Origin: Alistipes senegalensis JC50
GTDB lineage: Bacteria > Bacteroidota > Bacteroidia > Bacteroidales > Rikenellaceae
DNA: 64,000 bases
Direction: 5' to 3'
Assembly (NCBI RefSeq): GCF_025145645.1
Contig: NZ_CP102252.1
Span: 2,294,001 to 2,358,000, forward strand
This document shows, in pieces, positions 36,301 to 43,524 of this stretch. The translations under genes were made by a program, and so were the position numbers. Position 1 is the first letter of the stretch; the number at the start of each line of letters is the position of its first letter. The notes under the pieces were generated by a model. The model was not told the DNA's origin. It was given only the letters and a program-made list of their open reading frames with translations, and did not search any database.

Positions 36301-36519
36301 ACGGGGAGCCGCATCGGGTCGATGACCGTGACGGCGGACGGCCGCTACGAGTTGCGGTTGCGCAAGGAGTATGACCCCGGGTGGTTCGATCGCATCGAAC
36401 TCCGCTATACGAAGGACGGCGCGGTTTACCGGAACCGGATCGACGAGAACAATCCGCTGACGCTGGCCCGTCTGGTGCAGTCGCCCGATATAGTATTGGT
36501 GAATGTGGCCGCTGATTGA
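33400..36519 (+). CDS. Large fimbrial tip/adhesin-like protein
   Basis: At 1039 aa this is the largest protein of the fimbrial operon. The signal peptide has candidate lipobox cysteines at 19 and 22 (LAACTSCTHDG), and a TR motif is at R55 (VVATRSVDPD). The first 350 residues have a minor-fimbrillin look (NMTLFCFDSYGLFVATTQATL; TFTARVPQNTRLIHFLGNQNML). Several Ig-like or other beta domains follow, ending with a short carboxypeptidase-regulatory-like region (VTGRITYDPGTGAIPVPRNAFVSFIQSG). A DUF4906-type relationship is possible but unverified. It is probably the distal adhesin. Confidence 0.7.
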   Translation: MMKGIIYAAAVSSFVLAACTSCTHDGLPGAEVPDDGCIEIRFDADIPPMPVVATRSVDPDGTGVQNMTLFCFDSYGLFVATTQATLAPTSDDLHEGTFTARVPQNTRLIHFLGNQNMLGFQERDFYNKSEAQVMAALEGSSGMMIYWARFACAEDDPRSVAEQLKAQGGIELVRNHALISVDNPAGNGSLDVTGFVVCNTSAFGTVAPYHPEQGFVWPGTEPFVTLPKNTSVMSDILDVTTDMRQYVFECENTADKPVSVILRGHRPGETEADDLYYRVMLIDAQGEQLLIRRNHHYILHIEGELSYGQRSFGEALDAAATNNVWISIRDNIDEVSDGTFTLKVDRTSYVLDQSNEGRQYSLRYTLRRNDGSAVSEADKPSVTWLDGNNVAGQNVGNSFVVGSDGVGNGELTVVLREMGGSEKLEGTLLVKKGLLQRKIKIILIKTQSFRPAWVASQVFGTPSAGESGGTYGEHVTLMFTVPETCPAELFPLRVLIGVEDLDVRAAAGMSLPVIRRGEDGFGENILDEKGEPIEYKFVYTAVQPGVQRVYFRTILPQSGSGAKTKVSVEAGYFATQEKEVTYTGLRYVIEVAGLNEYTARPDDDFADDEKIFYRLVPQKKGAFVQFTMHLHDNSAETSSGGDYGEFVNATADDEFLIYSQYLDHIPDGEEPDGVTFDCTFSPVNEDMWTENGRMYLFYPRAGGDTPQSGTGIYSIYLRTNRPQSAEVVRIASNISGEKSLKDVARDYAGRGYRSTSFELANYNPFRFAARIDGAGGDASGSDAEPVTELTWNYENPAETNIDIEFDVTSFRGSDDRSADPFGETFEVYIDAPMLTVDESRLAECNLTPDKLKADPEVEGRFVYTVDASREEERKFGVADALIPDTTPAAAGSPAPSQSGERKRLPFKTNCVVSAGDITLSSNEEKVVFFRKTFRVANESVTGRITYDPGTGAIPVPRNAFVSFIQSGTGSRIGSMTVTADGRYELRLRKEYDPGWFDRIELRYTKDGAVYRNRIDENNPLTLARLVQSPDIVLVNVAAD

Positions 36520-36527
36520 CTGAACCT

Positions 36528-37517
36528 ATGACACGGGCCGACAAATTGCTGCTGTTGCTGCTCTGCGGAGCGTGCATGCTGGCCGGATGTCCGGAGATCC
36601 GCACCGCCGAGCGTCCCGAAACCGCCGAGTGCCCCGAAACCGCGGAACCCGCCGCAGACACGGCGGATTCCGAGAGCGCGGACGGGACTCCCGGGCGGCG
36701 GGCTTTCCGGCTGCCCGATGTGCCGGAGGCCCTGCGCGATCCGGCCGACCGGGCGGACTATCTGGCCTTGCACTATTGGGACTGTTTCGACTTCGCCGAT
36801 ACGGTCCTGCTTTCGTGTCCGGAGATCACCGAACAGGCTTTCGTTGATTTTCTGAGCGTGCTGCCCCATGCCCGCGAGGCGGCCGCGGCGGTCGATACGC
36901 TCTATTCGCGGGCGGCCGTGCGGAGCGAGGCGCTCTATTGTTTCATCGGGCTGGGCGACAAGTATCTTTACGAACCCAACTCCCCGATGTGCGACGAGGA
37001 GCTTTACATCCTGGTGCTGCGGGCGCTGACGGCCAATCCCCGGATCGGTGAGGCCGACAAACTGCGGCCGCGCCGCCTGCTGGAGACGGTGTCGAAGAAT
37101 CGCCCGGGAGACAAGGCGGCCGATTTCGAGTTTCTGGGCCGCGACGGAGTGAAACGGCGCATGTCGCATCTGAAGGCGGAATATACGCTGCTGTGCTTTT
37201 ACGATCCCTCCTGCGACGAATGCGGGCGGGTGAAAGGGCGGCTGGCAGCATCGCCGGCCGTTTGCGGGATGGTCGGGGAAGGGCGGCTGGCCGTGCTGTC
37301 GGTGAACGTCGCCGGCGACAGCGGGGCGTGGCGCGATGCGGCTGTCCCGGAGGGTTGGACGGACGGCTGCGATGTCGGGGAGCGGCTGGTGCGCGGGGCG
37401 GTTTACGACCTGAAAGCCATGCCGACGCTCTATTTGCTGGATCGTGAAAAGCGGGTGCTTCTCAAAGACACTTCTGTCGGGCGGCTCGAAGCGAAGCTCG
37501 CCGGAGCGGACTTTTAG
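36528..37517 (+). CDS. DUF5106/thioredoxin-fold lipoprotein
   Basis: A lipoprotein of 329 aa with cysteine at residue 20 (CMLAGCPEI). The ATG at 36528 lies 8 bp after the previous stop; a TTG at 36516 is a less likely start. A short tandem repeat of ETAE/PETA units follows the signal. The C-terminal 140 residues form a thioredoxin-like domain with a CxxC redox site (PSCDECGRVKG) and the cis-proline region MPTLYLLDREKRVLLKD. The middle resembles DUF5106. As the last gene of the fimbrial operon it might handle disulfides of the cysteine-bearing subunits, which is inference from context. Confidence 0.75.
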   Translation: MTRADKLLLLLLCGACMLAGCPEIRTAERPETAECPETAEPAADTADSESADGTPGRRAFRLPDVPEALRDPADRADYLALHYWDCFDFADTVLLSCPEITEQAFVDFLSVLPHAREAAAAVDTLYSRAAVRSEALYCFIGLGDKYLYEPNSPMCDEELYILVLRALTANPRIGEADKLRPRRLLETVSKNRPGDKAADFEFLGRDGVKRRMSHLKAEYTLLCFYDPSCDECGRVKGRLAASPAVCGMVGEGRLAVLSVNVAGDSGAWRDAAVPEGWTDGCDVGERLVRGAVYDLKAMPTLYLLDREKRVLLKDTSVGRLEAKLAGADF

Positions 37518-37769
37518 GGCCGCATGGCGTGAAACCGTGACTCATATATTTCCGGGGCGGAAAAAGCGTCCTGGCTCCGCAAAATCGGCTTTATTGAGCC
37601 GATGATTCCCGGGGCCGGGAACGCAGGCTGCCGCACCCTGCGTACGGGCTCATATCCCATGACATGAAAAAGAGGAGGGGCTTACCGTCGCGGCGCCCCT
37701 CCGGATGAACATTTCTGCAAATTTGAACTTTTTATTTGATTGCTTATGGTAAGAAATGTTCAGTTCGTT
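37518..37769. other. Intergenic region between converging fimbrial and SusCD-2 operons
   Basis: It holds a hairpin with ATCGGCT/AGCCGAT arms near 37585-37603 and a short GGGAA-type stem after it, without a T-tract. A minus-strand terminator (37664-37702) lies to the right. No open frame here looks like a gene. Confidence 0.5.
37664..37702 (-). terminator. Intrinsic terminator of the SusCD-2 operon
   Basis: Read on the minus strand, GGAGGGGC (37695-37702) pairs with GCCCCTCC (37674-37681) and is followed by TCTTTTTC. It lies 67 bp after the last gene of the operon. Confidence 0.75.
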
Positions 37770-38399
37770 CTAAAAGTTCGCATCGATGAAATCGCTGTAA
37801 TCTTTCATATCCTCTTCCCAGCCGGTGTTTTTCATGCCTTTGACGGTATAGCTGACCGTCGAGCCGTCCGGATTCGTGCGCGTGTAACCGAACTCGATCG
37901 CATCGGCTTTGTAACCGGTCTTGGTGTCCACGCCGTTTTTCGTCACCTTGCCCCCGGTCACCGTTACGGTATAGCCCTGGGAGGCGACGGCTCCGGCGTA
38001 TCCGGCCGTGTAGTAGCCCTGTCCGAGATAGATGTTGTGGCAGGTCCGGGGCTGAACGGCCTCTGCCGAAGTGCAGGAGAAGGTCAGCGCGCTGTTGTCG
38101 CAACTCAGTTTGAATTGCAGGGCGTCGAGATAGCGAGGGTTTCCGCTTGCCGAATAATCGCAGTCGGCGATGGTCATCCACATGGCATCCGCCGCGTTGT
38201 CGGTCGTATTGGTCACCAGAATGTCGAATACGGTAACGGGGGTGTCCGGAGCGGACGATTCGTAGGCGAAGCAGATCCACTGGCCGTCCAGATCGGCAAC
38301 GGCCGTCATGTCGGGATCATCCACGTCGTAGGTTTCGCAGGATGCGCATCCCATTGCGACGAGAGCGCCTGCAAACAGCATTTTCAGTATTTTGTTCAT
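37770..38399 (-). CDS. Lipid-binding-hydrolase-like lipoprotein of SusCD-2 operon
   Basis: A lipoprotein of 209 aa. The signal peptide offers cysteines at residues 18 and 21 (AMGCASCETYDV). The body (LDGQWICFAYESS, VTNTTDNAADAMWMTIAD, GKVTKNGVDTKTGYKADAIEFGY) matches my memory of the Bacteroidota Lipid_bd family (putative lipid-binding hydrolase), often found third after susC and susD. No catalytic residues can be assigned. It lies 35 bp behind susD and precedes the operon terminator. Confidence 0.72.
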   Translation of the reverse strand: MNKILKMLFAGALVAMGCASCETYDVDDPDMTAVADLDGQWICFAYESSAPDTPVTVFDILVTNTTDNAADAMWMTIADCDYSASGNPRYLDALQFKLSCDNSALTFSCTSAEAVQPRTCHNIYLGQGYYTAGYAGAVASQGYTVTVTGGKVTKNGVDTKTGYKADAIEFGYTRTNPDGSTVSYTVKGMKNTGWEEDMKDYSDFIDANF

Positions 38400-38434
38400 A
38401 ATCCTTGCATTTTTGATATTAATCTTCGTCGCTG

Positions 38435-39832
38435 CTATTTATGCCACCACATCTTGGCCGTCAGCGGTTCGACCTGCGGGGCGTTGGGGTTGTAGTCCGT
38501 CGAATTGTAGGGATAGAGGAAGCGGCAGGGGAATCCGCCCAGCACGCCTTCCGAAGCGGTGATCGTCGTGCCGCGCGTCGGATAGCCCGTGCGGTTCATG
38601 TCGAACCACGATTCGATGGGCATGCAGCGTACGTTCGAGGCCCATTTGTGATTGATGATCTGCTCCACCATCTGCTCGGTCGTTCCGCCCGTGAATGCGT
38701 AGTCGCCGGCGATCAGCTCGTCGGCTCCCGTGCAGCCGCAGCGCGCGAAGGCAGCCCGGATGGCCTCTTCGTAATTACTCCTGGCATTGGCCGCATCGTT
38801 CAGGCGGGCGTACGCTTCGGCCTTGAGGAAACAAGCCTCGTCGATCGTGGCGAAATAGACCGGATCGGTGGCGCCGAGTTGCAGCCGGTTCGCTTCGGCA
38901 GGCGTCGGGGTCGTTCCGTAGGCGACGCCCGTTGCACCGCCCTCGTAGTAGTAGGACAGCCGCGAATCGGTCGCGCTCAGTACGCCGAGTATGTCCGAGC
39001 AGCAGCGGATGTTCTGATCCGTATTGAGCTGGCGGCGGTCGCTCTCGTAGAGCGGGTTCGACTTGTCGGCTTCATTGGAGAAGTTGTCGAAGGCCGCATC
39101 CTGCGTGTCGAGCAGGTTGTTTTCCGCCAGCAGGGACTGGATCTTGCTGCGGTTGGTGTCGAAATCGCGCAGCAGAACCCGCAGGTAGAGCGTATTGGCG
39201 AATTTCACCCACTGTTCGACATCGCCTCCGAAGATCATGTCCGCCTTCACGGACGTATTGGCCTGTTCGTCGGCTGCGAGCTGCCCGGCGTTCATGGACC
39301 GGATCTCTTCGAGGATGCCGGTGATGATGCCCTGCATCTGTTCGCCGCTGTCTAATCCGGGGGTTGTGTTCTCCGGGTTCAGATAGCCGTCCGTATAGGC
39401 GACCTTGTCGTACAGACTGGTCAGCAGATAGAGATTGTAGGCCAGCATCGTCTTGGCTTCGAGCACGAAATTGGAAACGCCCGACTCGCCCTCGCACTGT
39501 TCGAGGATCGTCCTGACGGAGGGCAGTACGCGGACGTAGAGATACGACCACGGGCTGGTGAAATAGGCCGACTGCGTGTTCAGGTCGTAGTTCATGACGG
39601 TGGTGTACTGGCTGGTGTTCCTGTTCTGAACGGTGTACTGCGCCCAGAAATAGCCCGTCAGCGTCAGTTCATAGCCCACTTTGTCGGCGGTCATGAGCGC
39701 TACGGTCGGTAACAGCGTCGTCTTGTCCGCCTTGCTGACATAGTTCGGGTTTTCGTTGATGTCCAACCAATCCCGGCAACCGCTCAGAGTCAACGAAACG
39801 AAGACGAGCAATGTGAAGATATTCTTTTTCAT
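38435..39832 (-). CDS. SusD/RagB-like lipoprotein (SusD-like_2 type)
   Basis: A nutrient-binding surface lipoprotein of 465 aa. The signal peptide ends at a lipobox cysteine, residue 19 (LTLSGCRDWLDINENPN). That DWLDINENPN start and the C-terminal INHKWASNVRCMPIESWFDMNRTGYP block are typical of the SusD-like_2 branch. It lies 25 bp behind its SusC partner and will share the phase-variable control proposed for that gene. Nothing nearby identifies the ligand; the lipid-binding-like third gene hints at peptides or lipids and not glycans, but weakly. Confidence 0.92.
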   Translation of the reverse strand: MKKNIFTLLVFVSLTLSGCRDWLDINENPNYVSKADKTTLLPTVALMTADKVGYELTLTGYFWAQYTVQNRNTSQYTTVMNYDLNTQSAYFTSPWSYLYVRVLPSVRTILEQCEGESGVSNFVLEAKTMLAYNLYLLTSLYDKVAYTDGYLNPENTTPGLDSGEQMQGIITGILEEIRSMNAGQLAADEQANTSVKADMIFGGDVEQWVKFANTLYLRVLLRDFDTNRSKIQSLLAENNLLDTQDAAFDNFSNEADKSNPLYESDRRQLNTDQNIRCCSDILGVLSATDSRLSYYYEGGATGVAYGTTPTPAEANRLQLGATDPVYFATIDEACFLKAEAYARLNDAANARSNYEEAIRAAFARCGCTGADELIAGDYAFTGGTTEQMVEQIINHKWASNVRCMPIESWFDMNRTGYPTRGTTITASEGVLGGFPCRFLYPYNSTDYNPNAPQVEPLTAKMWWHK

Positions 39833-39857
39833 GATTGAGTCTCCTTGAATTTAGCCG

Positions 39858-42800
39858 TTAGAATACGATTTTGATGCTGCCTCCGAACGTGCGGGTCGTG
39901 GGTGCGGAGTAATACTCGCCGAACTGCGATTCGAGGTCATTGCCATAGTTGGTCATGTCGGGATCGACCAGCCCCTGCGACGGCGTCCACATCAGCAGGT
40001 TGCGTCCCACGAACGATATGTCGATGCCCGACAGCCATTTCACGCCGGCGAACCATTTGCGGGGCAGGCGGTAGGTGAGGTTCACTTCGCGGAGTTTCAG
40101 ATAGGTTTTGTCGATCAGATCGTCGCGGTAACGCTCGCTGTTGGTGTTCGAATACCAATAGTAGTTCATGTTGTAGTAGGCGGTGACCGGGATGTTGTTT
40201 TCGTGGTACTCTCCGTCCGATCCCATATATACGGCATTGGGCACGACGAACGGATCGCGCATGTTGTACATGGTCTCTTCCGCATTGCCGTTGAAGTAGA
40301 TGACGCTCTTGGTCGCGGAATACATCTTGCCGCCGTAGCGCCAGTCGAACGAGAATCCCAGCGAAAGGTCTTTCCAGCGGACGGTGTTGTTGAAACCCAT
40401 CGTGAATTTGGGATCGGCATGGCCGATGATCTCCGTCTCGGTGGTGGAGACGACCGGATAGCCGCTCGTGGCGTTGACGATCGTCTTGCCGTAATGGGGG
40501 CTCGACTCGTCCTGCACGGTCTCGGTCTTGTAGAAGGTCCAGGTGCCGAGCGACTCGCCGACGATCGCTTTCAGCTGCGGACCGGAGGTGAGGCCGTAGA
40601 TGGTCGTTTCGGTGACATCGTCCCACAGCTCCTTCACCTCGTTGTTGTTCTTGGAGAACGTGTAGGTGAAATTCCACTCCCAGTCCTTGGTGCGCACGGG
40701 AACCAGCCCCAGCGTCAGTTCGACACCGCGGTTCTGGATCTTGCCCACGTTGCGGACGCGGGTCGTGTAGCCCGCTTCGGGAGCCAGCGTCGCCGAGATG
40801 ATCTGGTTCTTCGTCTCCTTGTTGTAGTAGGCGACGTCGAGGTTGATGCGGTTCTGGAACAGACGTACGTCCGCGCCGATCTCCCATTCGGTCGAGATCT
40901 CCGGTTTGAGGTCCGATGCCGGCATGCGGGTGGAGCGCAGCAGGCCGGAGTAGCCGTTCAGCGGGAACGTGAGGTCGCCGAAGCCGCCCGTGGCACTCCC
41001 CAGCACATAGTAACCCGACGTATAATAGGGGGACGCGTCGTTACCGGTTTTTCCGTAACCGCCGCGGAGTTTGAGGAAACTCAAAACGTCGCTACGCATC
41101 GAAGGAAACAGGTCGGTGAGGACCACCGAGGCATTGACGCCCCAGTAGAAGAACGAGTTGCTGTCGATAGGAAGCGTGGACGACCAGTCGTTGCGGGCCG
41201 AGAGGGTCAGGTAGATGCCGTCGCGCCAGCCCAGATCGGCTTGTCCGTAAAGACCGATCAGACGGCGGCGCTGGTAGAGCGAGGCGGAGGTCGGAGTGGC
41301 TCCGCTCGTATTGCCGAAGCTCGGCCAGTTCTCGACGGCCAGTCCCGTCAGCGAGCCGTCGAGGTAGGAAGCCGTGCGCTGGTTGAGGTTCCAGCCGGCT
41401 GCGGCGTGGAGCGACCAGTCCCTGCCGAAGCGGTAATCGGCGTTGAGCAGCACGTTGGCGTCGATCTGATTGCTCTTGCGCGAGATCTCCTCGTAGGAGC
41501 CCTGTTCGGCGCTGCCGCCCTCGGTCTCCGTATATGACCCGGGCGAGAAGACCCAGATGTCGTTGTAGTATTTCTCCAGCGAGTTGCTGAAATCGCCGCC
41601 CAAACGTCCGATCAGCGACAGTCCTTTGTAGAGCTGGAAGCCGACCTCGATATTGCCGTATACGCGGTCGTCCTGGAAGGTCGAGTAGTTGTGGTCGAGC
41701 GTCCACCAGGGGTTCTGGGCATAGGGCGAATAATAGTTGTCGGCGTTGTTGTAGATGCTGTTGTAGTCTTTCAGATCGCCGTAGTCGATGTCAACCGGAT
41801 ACTGGAGAATGTCCTGATAGATCGTCGAACCGTTCTGCCCCTGACCCGTCATGGCGTTGCGCACATCCTTGCGGACGTAGGTCACGCCGTAGTTCAGCCA
41901 TGCGAGACCTCCCTTGATCTTCGTGTTGCCGCGGAACGAGAAGGTGTTGCGCTTGAAGTAGTCGTCGTTGCCCGGAAGAATGCCGTTCGAATAGGTGTTG
42001 CCGTAGGATGCCACGAATCCGCTGTTGGCCGTGCCGCCCTGCACGGTGATCGTGTTGTTCGTTTCGAAGCCCGTGTCGTAGAAGTTTTTCAGCGAATTTT
42101 TGGCATAGGAAAAAGGTTTGTAGGACATCTCGGCCCCGTTGTTCCACGTCGCTCCCGGACGCCAGTAGTTTTCGCGCCCGTCGAGGATGTTGCCCCAGGA
42201 GCCGTTTTCCGTGGGCGAGAAGTTGCCGAAATAACCGCCGTCGTAATCGTAGTACCACCCCTGGCCGAACTTGTTCTGCAACTGCGGGATGCGCAGCGCG
42301 GTGCTGGCCATGAACGAGCCGTCGTAGGTGACGGTGACATCCTCGTTCTGGCGTCCCCGCTTGGTGGTGATGATGATCACGCCGTTGCCGGCGCGCGAGC
42401 CGTAGAGCGCCGTCGCCGAGGCTCCCTTCAGGACCGTGATCGACTCGATGTCCTCCGGATTGACATCGGCCGCCTGGTTGCCGAAGTCGATCGAGTTGTT
42501 CAGATCCTGCGTTCCCATCGTGGAGTTGGATACGGGAACGCCGTCGATGACATAGAGCGGCTGGTTGCTGCCGGCCAGCGACGAATAGCCGCGGACGATG
42601 ACCTTCTGCGAGGTGCCCGTGCCGCCCGACGAGGAGATCTGCATGCCGGCGACCTTGCCGATCAGACCGGTCATGGCGTCGGCGGCGTGTCCCTTGGCGA
42701 TCTCATCCGCCTTGATCGTGGTCGAGGCGTAGCCGAGCGTGCGTTCCTGCCGCGTGATGCCCAAAGCCGTGATGACGACGTTGTCCAGTCCTATCGCATC

Positions 42801-43085
42801 GTCCTGCATGGTGACATCGACGGTCGTTTTGCCGTTGACCGGAATGCGCTGAGTCTGCATGCCGATAAAGGAAACTTGCAGAACATCGCCGGGGCGGACA
42901 TTCAGCGTATATTTGCCGTCCGCATTCGTACTGGTGCCGACATGGGAACCTTCGATGACGACCGTAGCGCCTGCGATCGGCTTGCCGTCGGCTGAGGTGA
43001 CCGTACCGGAAACTTTGCCGTTCTGGGCGAGAGCGCAGACGCAACATCCGAAAACGGCCATGAAGAATAGTACAAATTTTCTCAT
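39858..43085 (-). CDS. SusC/RagA-family TonB-linked outer membrane transporter
   Basis: A TonB-dependent transporter of 1075 aa without an STN domain, so it is not part of an ECF/FecR loop. The signal peptide ends near residue 20 (GCCVCALAQNGK). A carboxypeptidase-D-like domain runs to about residue 95 (KVSGTVTSADGKPIAGATVVIEG). The plug has the LGITRQERTLGYASTTI variant of the SusC motif and VLKGASATALYGSRAGNGVIIITTKRG. The barrel ends in GGSIKIVF. Upstream, at 43118-43320, an inverted repeat with a promoter motif suggests phase-variable expression, OFF as assembled. Confidence 0.95.
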   Translation of the reverse strand: MRKFVLFFMAVFGCCVCALAQNGKVSGTVTSADGKPIAGATVVIEGSHVGTSTNADGKYTLNVRPGDVLQVSFIGMQTQRIPVNGKTTVDVTMQDDAIGLDNVVITALGITRQERTLGYASTTIKADEIAKGHAADAMTGLIGKVAGMQISSSGGTGTSQKVIVRGYSSLAGSNQPLYVIDGVPVSNSTMGTQDLNNSIDFGNQAADVNPEDIESITVLKGASATALYGSRAGNGVIIITTKRGRQNEDVTVTYDGSFMASTALRIPQLQNKFGQGWYYDYDGGYFGNFSPTENGSWGNILDGRENYWRPGATWNNGAEMSYKPFSYAKNSLKNFYDTGFETNNTITVQGGTANSGFVASYGNTYSNGILPGNDDYFKRNTFSFRGNTKIKGGLAWLNYGVTYVRKDVRNAMTGQGQNGSTIYQDILQYPVDIDYGDLKDYNSIYNNADNYYSPYAQNPWWTLDHNYSTFQDDRVYGNIEVGFQLYKGLSLIGRLGGDFSNSLEKYYNDIWVFSPGSYTETEGGSAEQGSYEEISRKSNQIDANVLLNADYRFGRDWSLHAAAGWNLNQRTASYLDGSLTGLAVENWPSFGNTSGATPTSASLYQRRRLIGLYGQADLGWRDGIYLTLSARNDWSSTLPIDSNSFFYWGVNASVVLTDLFPSMRSDVLSFLKLRGGYGKTGNDASPYYTSGYYVLGSATGGFGDLTFPLNGYSGLLRSTRMPASDLKPEISTEWEIGADVRLFQNRINLDVAYYNKETKNQIISATLAPEAGYTTRVRNVGKIQNRGVELTLGLVPVRTKDWEWNFTYTFSKNNNEVKELWDDVTETTIYGLTSGPQLKAIVGESLGTWTFYKTETVQDESSPHYGKTIVNATSGYPVVSTTETEIIGHADPKFTMGFNNTVRWKDLSLGFSFDWRYGGKMYSATKSVIYFNGNAEETMYNMRDPFVVPNAVYMGSDGEYHENNIPVTAYYNMNYYWYSNTNSERYRDDLIDKTYLKLREVNLTYRLPRKWFAGVKWLSGIDISFVGRNLLMWTPSQGLVDPDMTNYGNDLESQFGEYYSAPTTRTFGGSIKIVF

Positions 43086-43117
43086 AAACCTGAAGTTTGA
43101 GTTAATAAACCTTTAAT

Positions 43118-43140
43118 ATCTCCTTCTAAGAGATATGATT
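43118..43140. repeat. Left inverted repeat of the susC switch
   Basis: A 23-bp sequence containing the dyad ATCTC-N7-GAGAT (43118-43134) and then ATGATT. It is repeated exactly, in inverted orientation, at 43298-43320. It begins 33 bp before the susC start codon. Confidence 0.9.
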
Positions 43141-43297
43141 ACGGATTGTAAGCGCTGAACGGACGGCTGTTAATGATTCCAGAGGCCGATTTTGGGCCAA
43201 CAATCGCCCTTTAATGCGAACATTTCTGCAACCGGAACTTCAAAATTATAAGTCCGAATATTGATCGTAACGATTTTTTGCCTATTTTTGCCCGTGA
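43141..43297. promoter_or_regulatory. Putative invertible promoter segment of SusCD-2
   Basis: A 157-bp AT-rich segment between perfect 23-bp inverted repeats. A perfect -7 motif TATTTTTG (43283-43290) with TTG 19 bp upstream (43261-43263) reads rightwards, away from susC. The expected transcription start falls at the edge of the right repeat. On the minus strand, towards susC, I find no matching motif near the left repeat. Inversion would put the promoter about 60 bp before susC. Confidence 0.8.
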
Positions 43298-43320
43298 AAT
43301 CATATCTCTTAGAAGGAGAT
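43298..43320. repeat. Right inverted repeat of the susC switch
   Basis: The exact reverse complement of 43118-43140; flanking bases on both sides differ, which bounds the match at 23 bp. Confidence 0.9.
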
Positions 43321-43403
43321 TCGATCTCTTATCTCAGGCCCTTTTCCCGGAACGAATTTATAACCGGCCGCTTTGTCCGGTCCGCGGCGGGGCGGATACG
43401 GCG

Positions 43404-43437
43404 CAAAAAAAACGTCCGACCGCCAAGTCGGCCGGAC
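43404..43437 (-). terminator. Intrinsic terminator of the Bcr/CflA gene
   Basis: A 9-bp stem with one mismatch (43414-43422 with 43429-43437) is followed, on the minus strand, by a run of eight T. It lies about 90 bp after the efflux gene stop and would also shield the susC switch from read-through. Confidence 0.8.
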
Positions 43438-43524
43438 TTGTGCGATCGAACGCTATGCAACCGTTCTACGGTTGCGAAACAGATGACCTTCCCCCGGAAC
43501 GGGTATTTTAGAGGTGCCGGGAGG

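Larger units (their letters stand above)
43086..43524. other. 439-bp non-coding region with inversion site and terminator
   Basis: No real gene is seen on either strand. From left to right it holds the susC leader, the left 23-bp inverted repeat, a 157-bp segment with a rightward promoter motif, the right repeat, and a minus-strand terminator of the efflux gene. Separate entries describe these parts. Confidence 0.8.

Noticed and set aside
43321..43524. A gene on the plus strand driven by the OFF-orientation susC promoter
   Set aside because: The only open frames there continue as antisense of the efflux gene and look non-coding.
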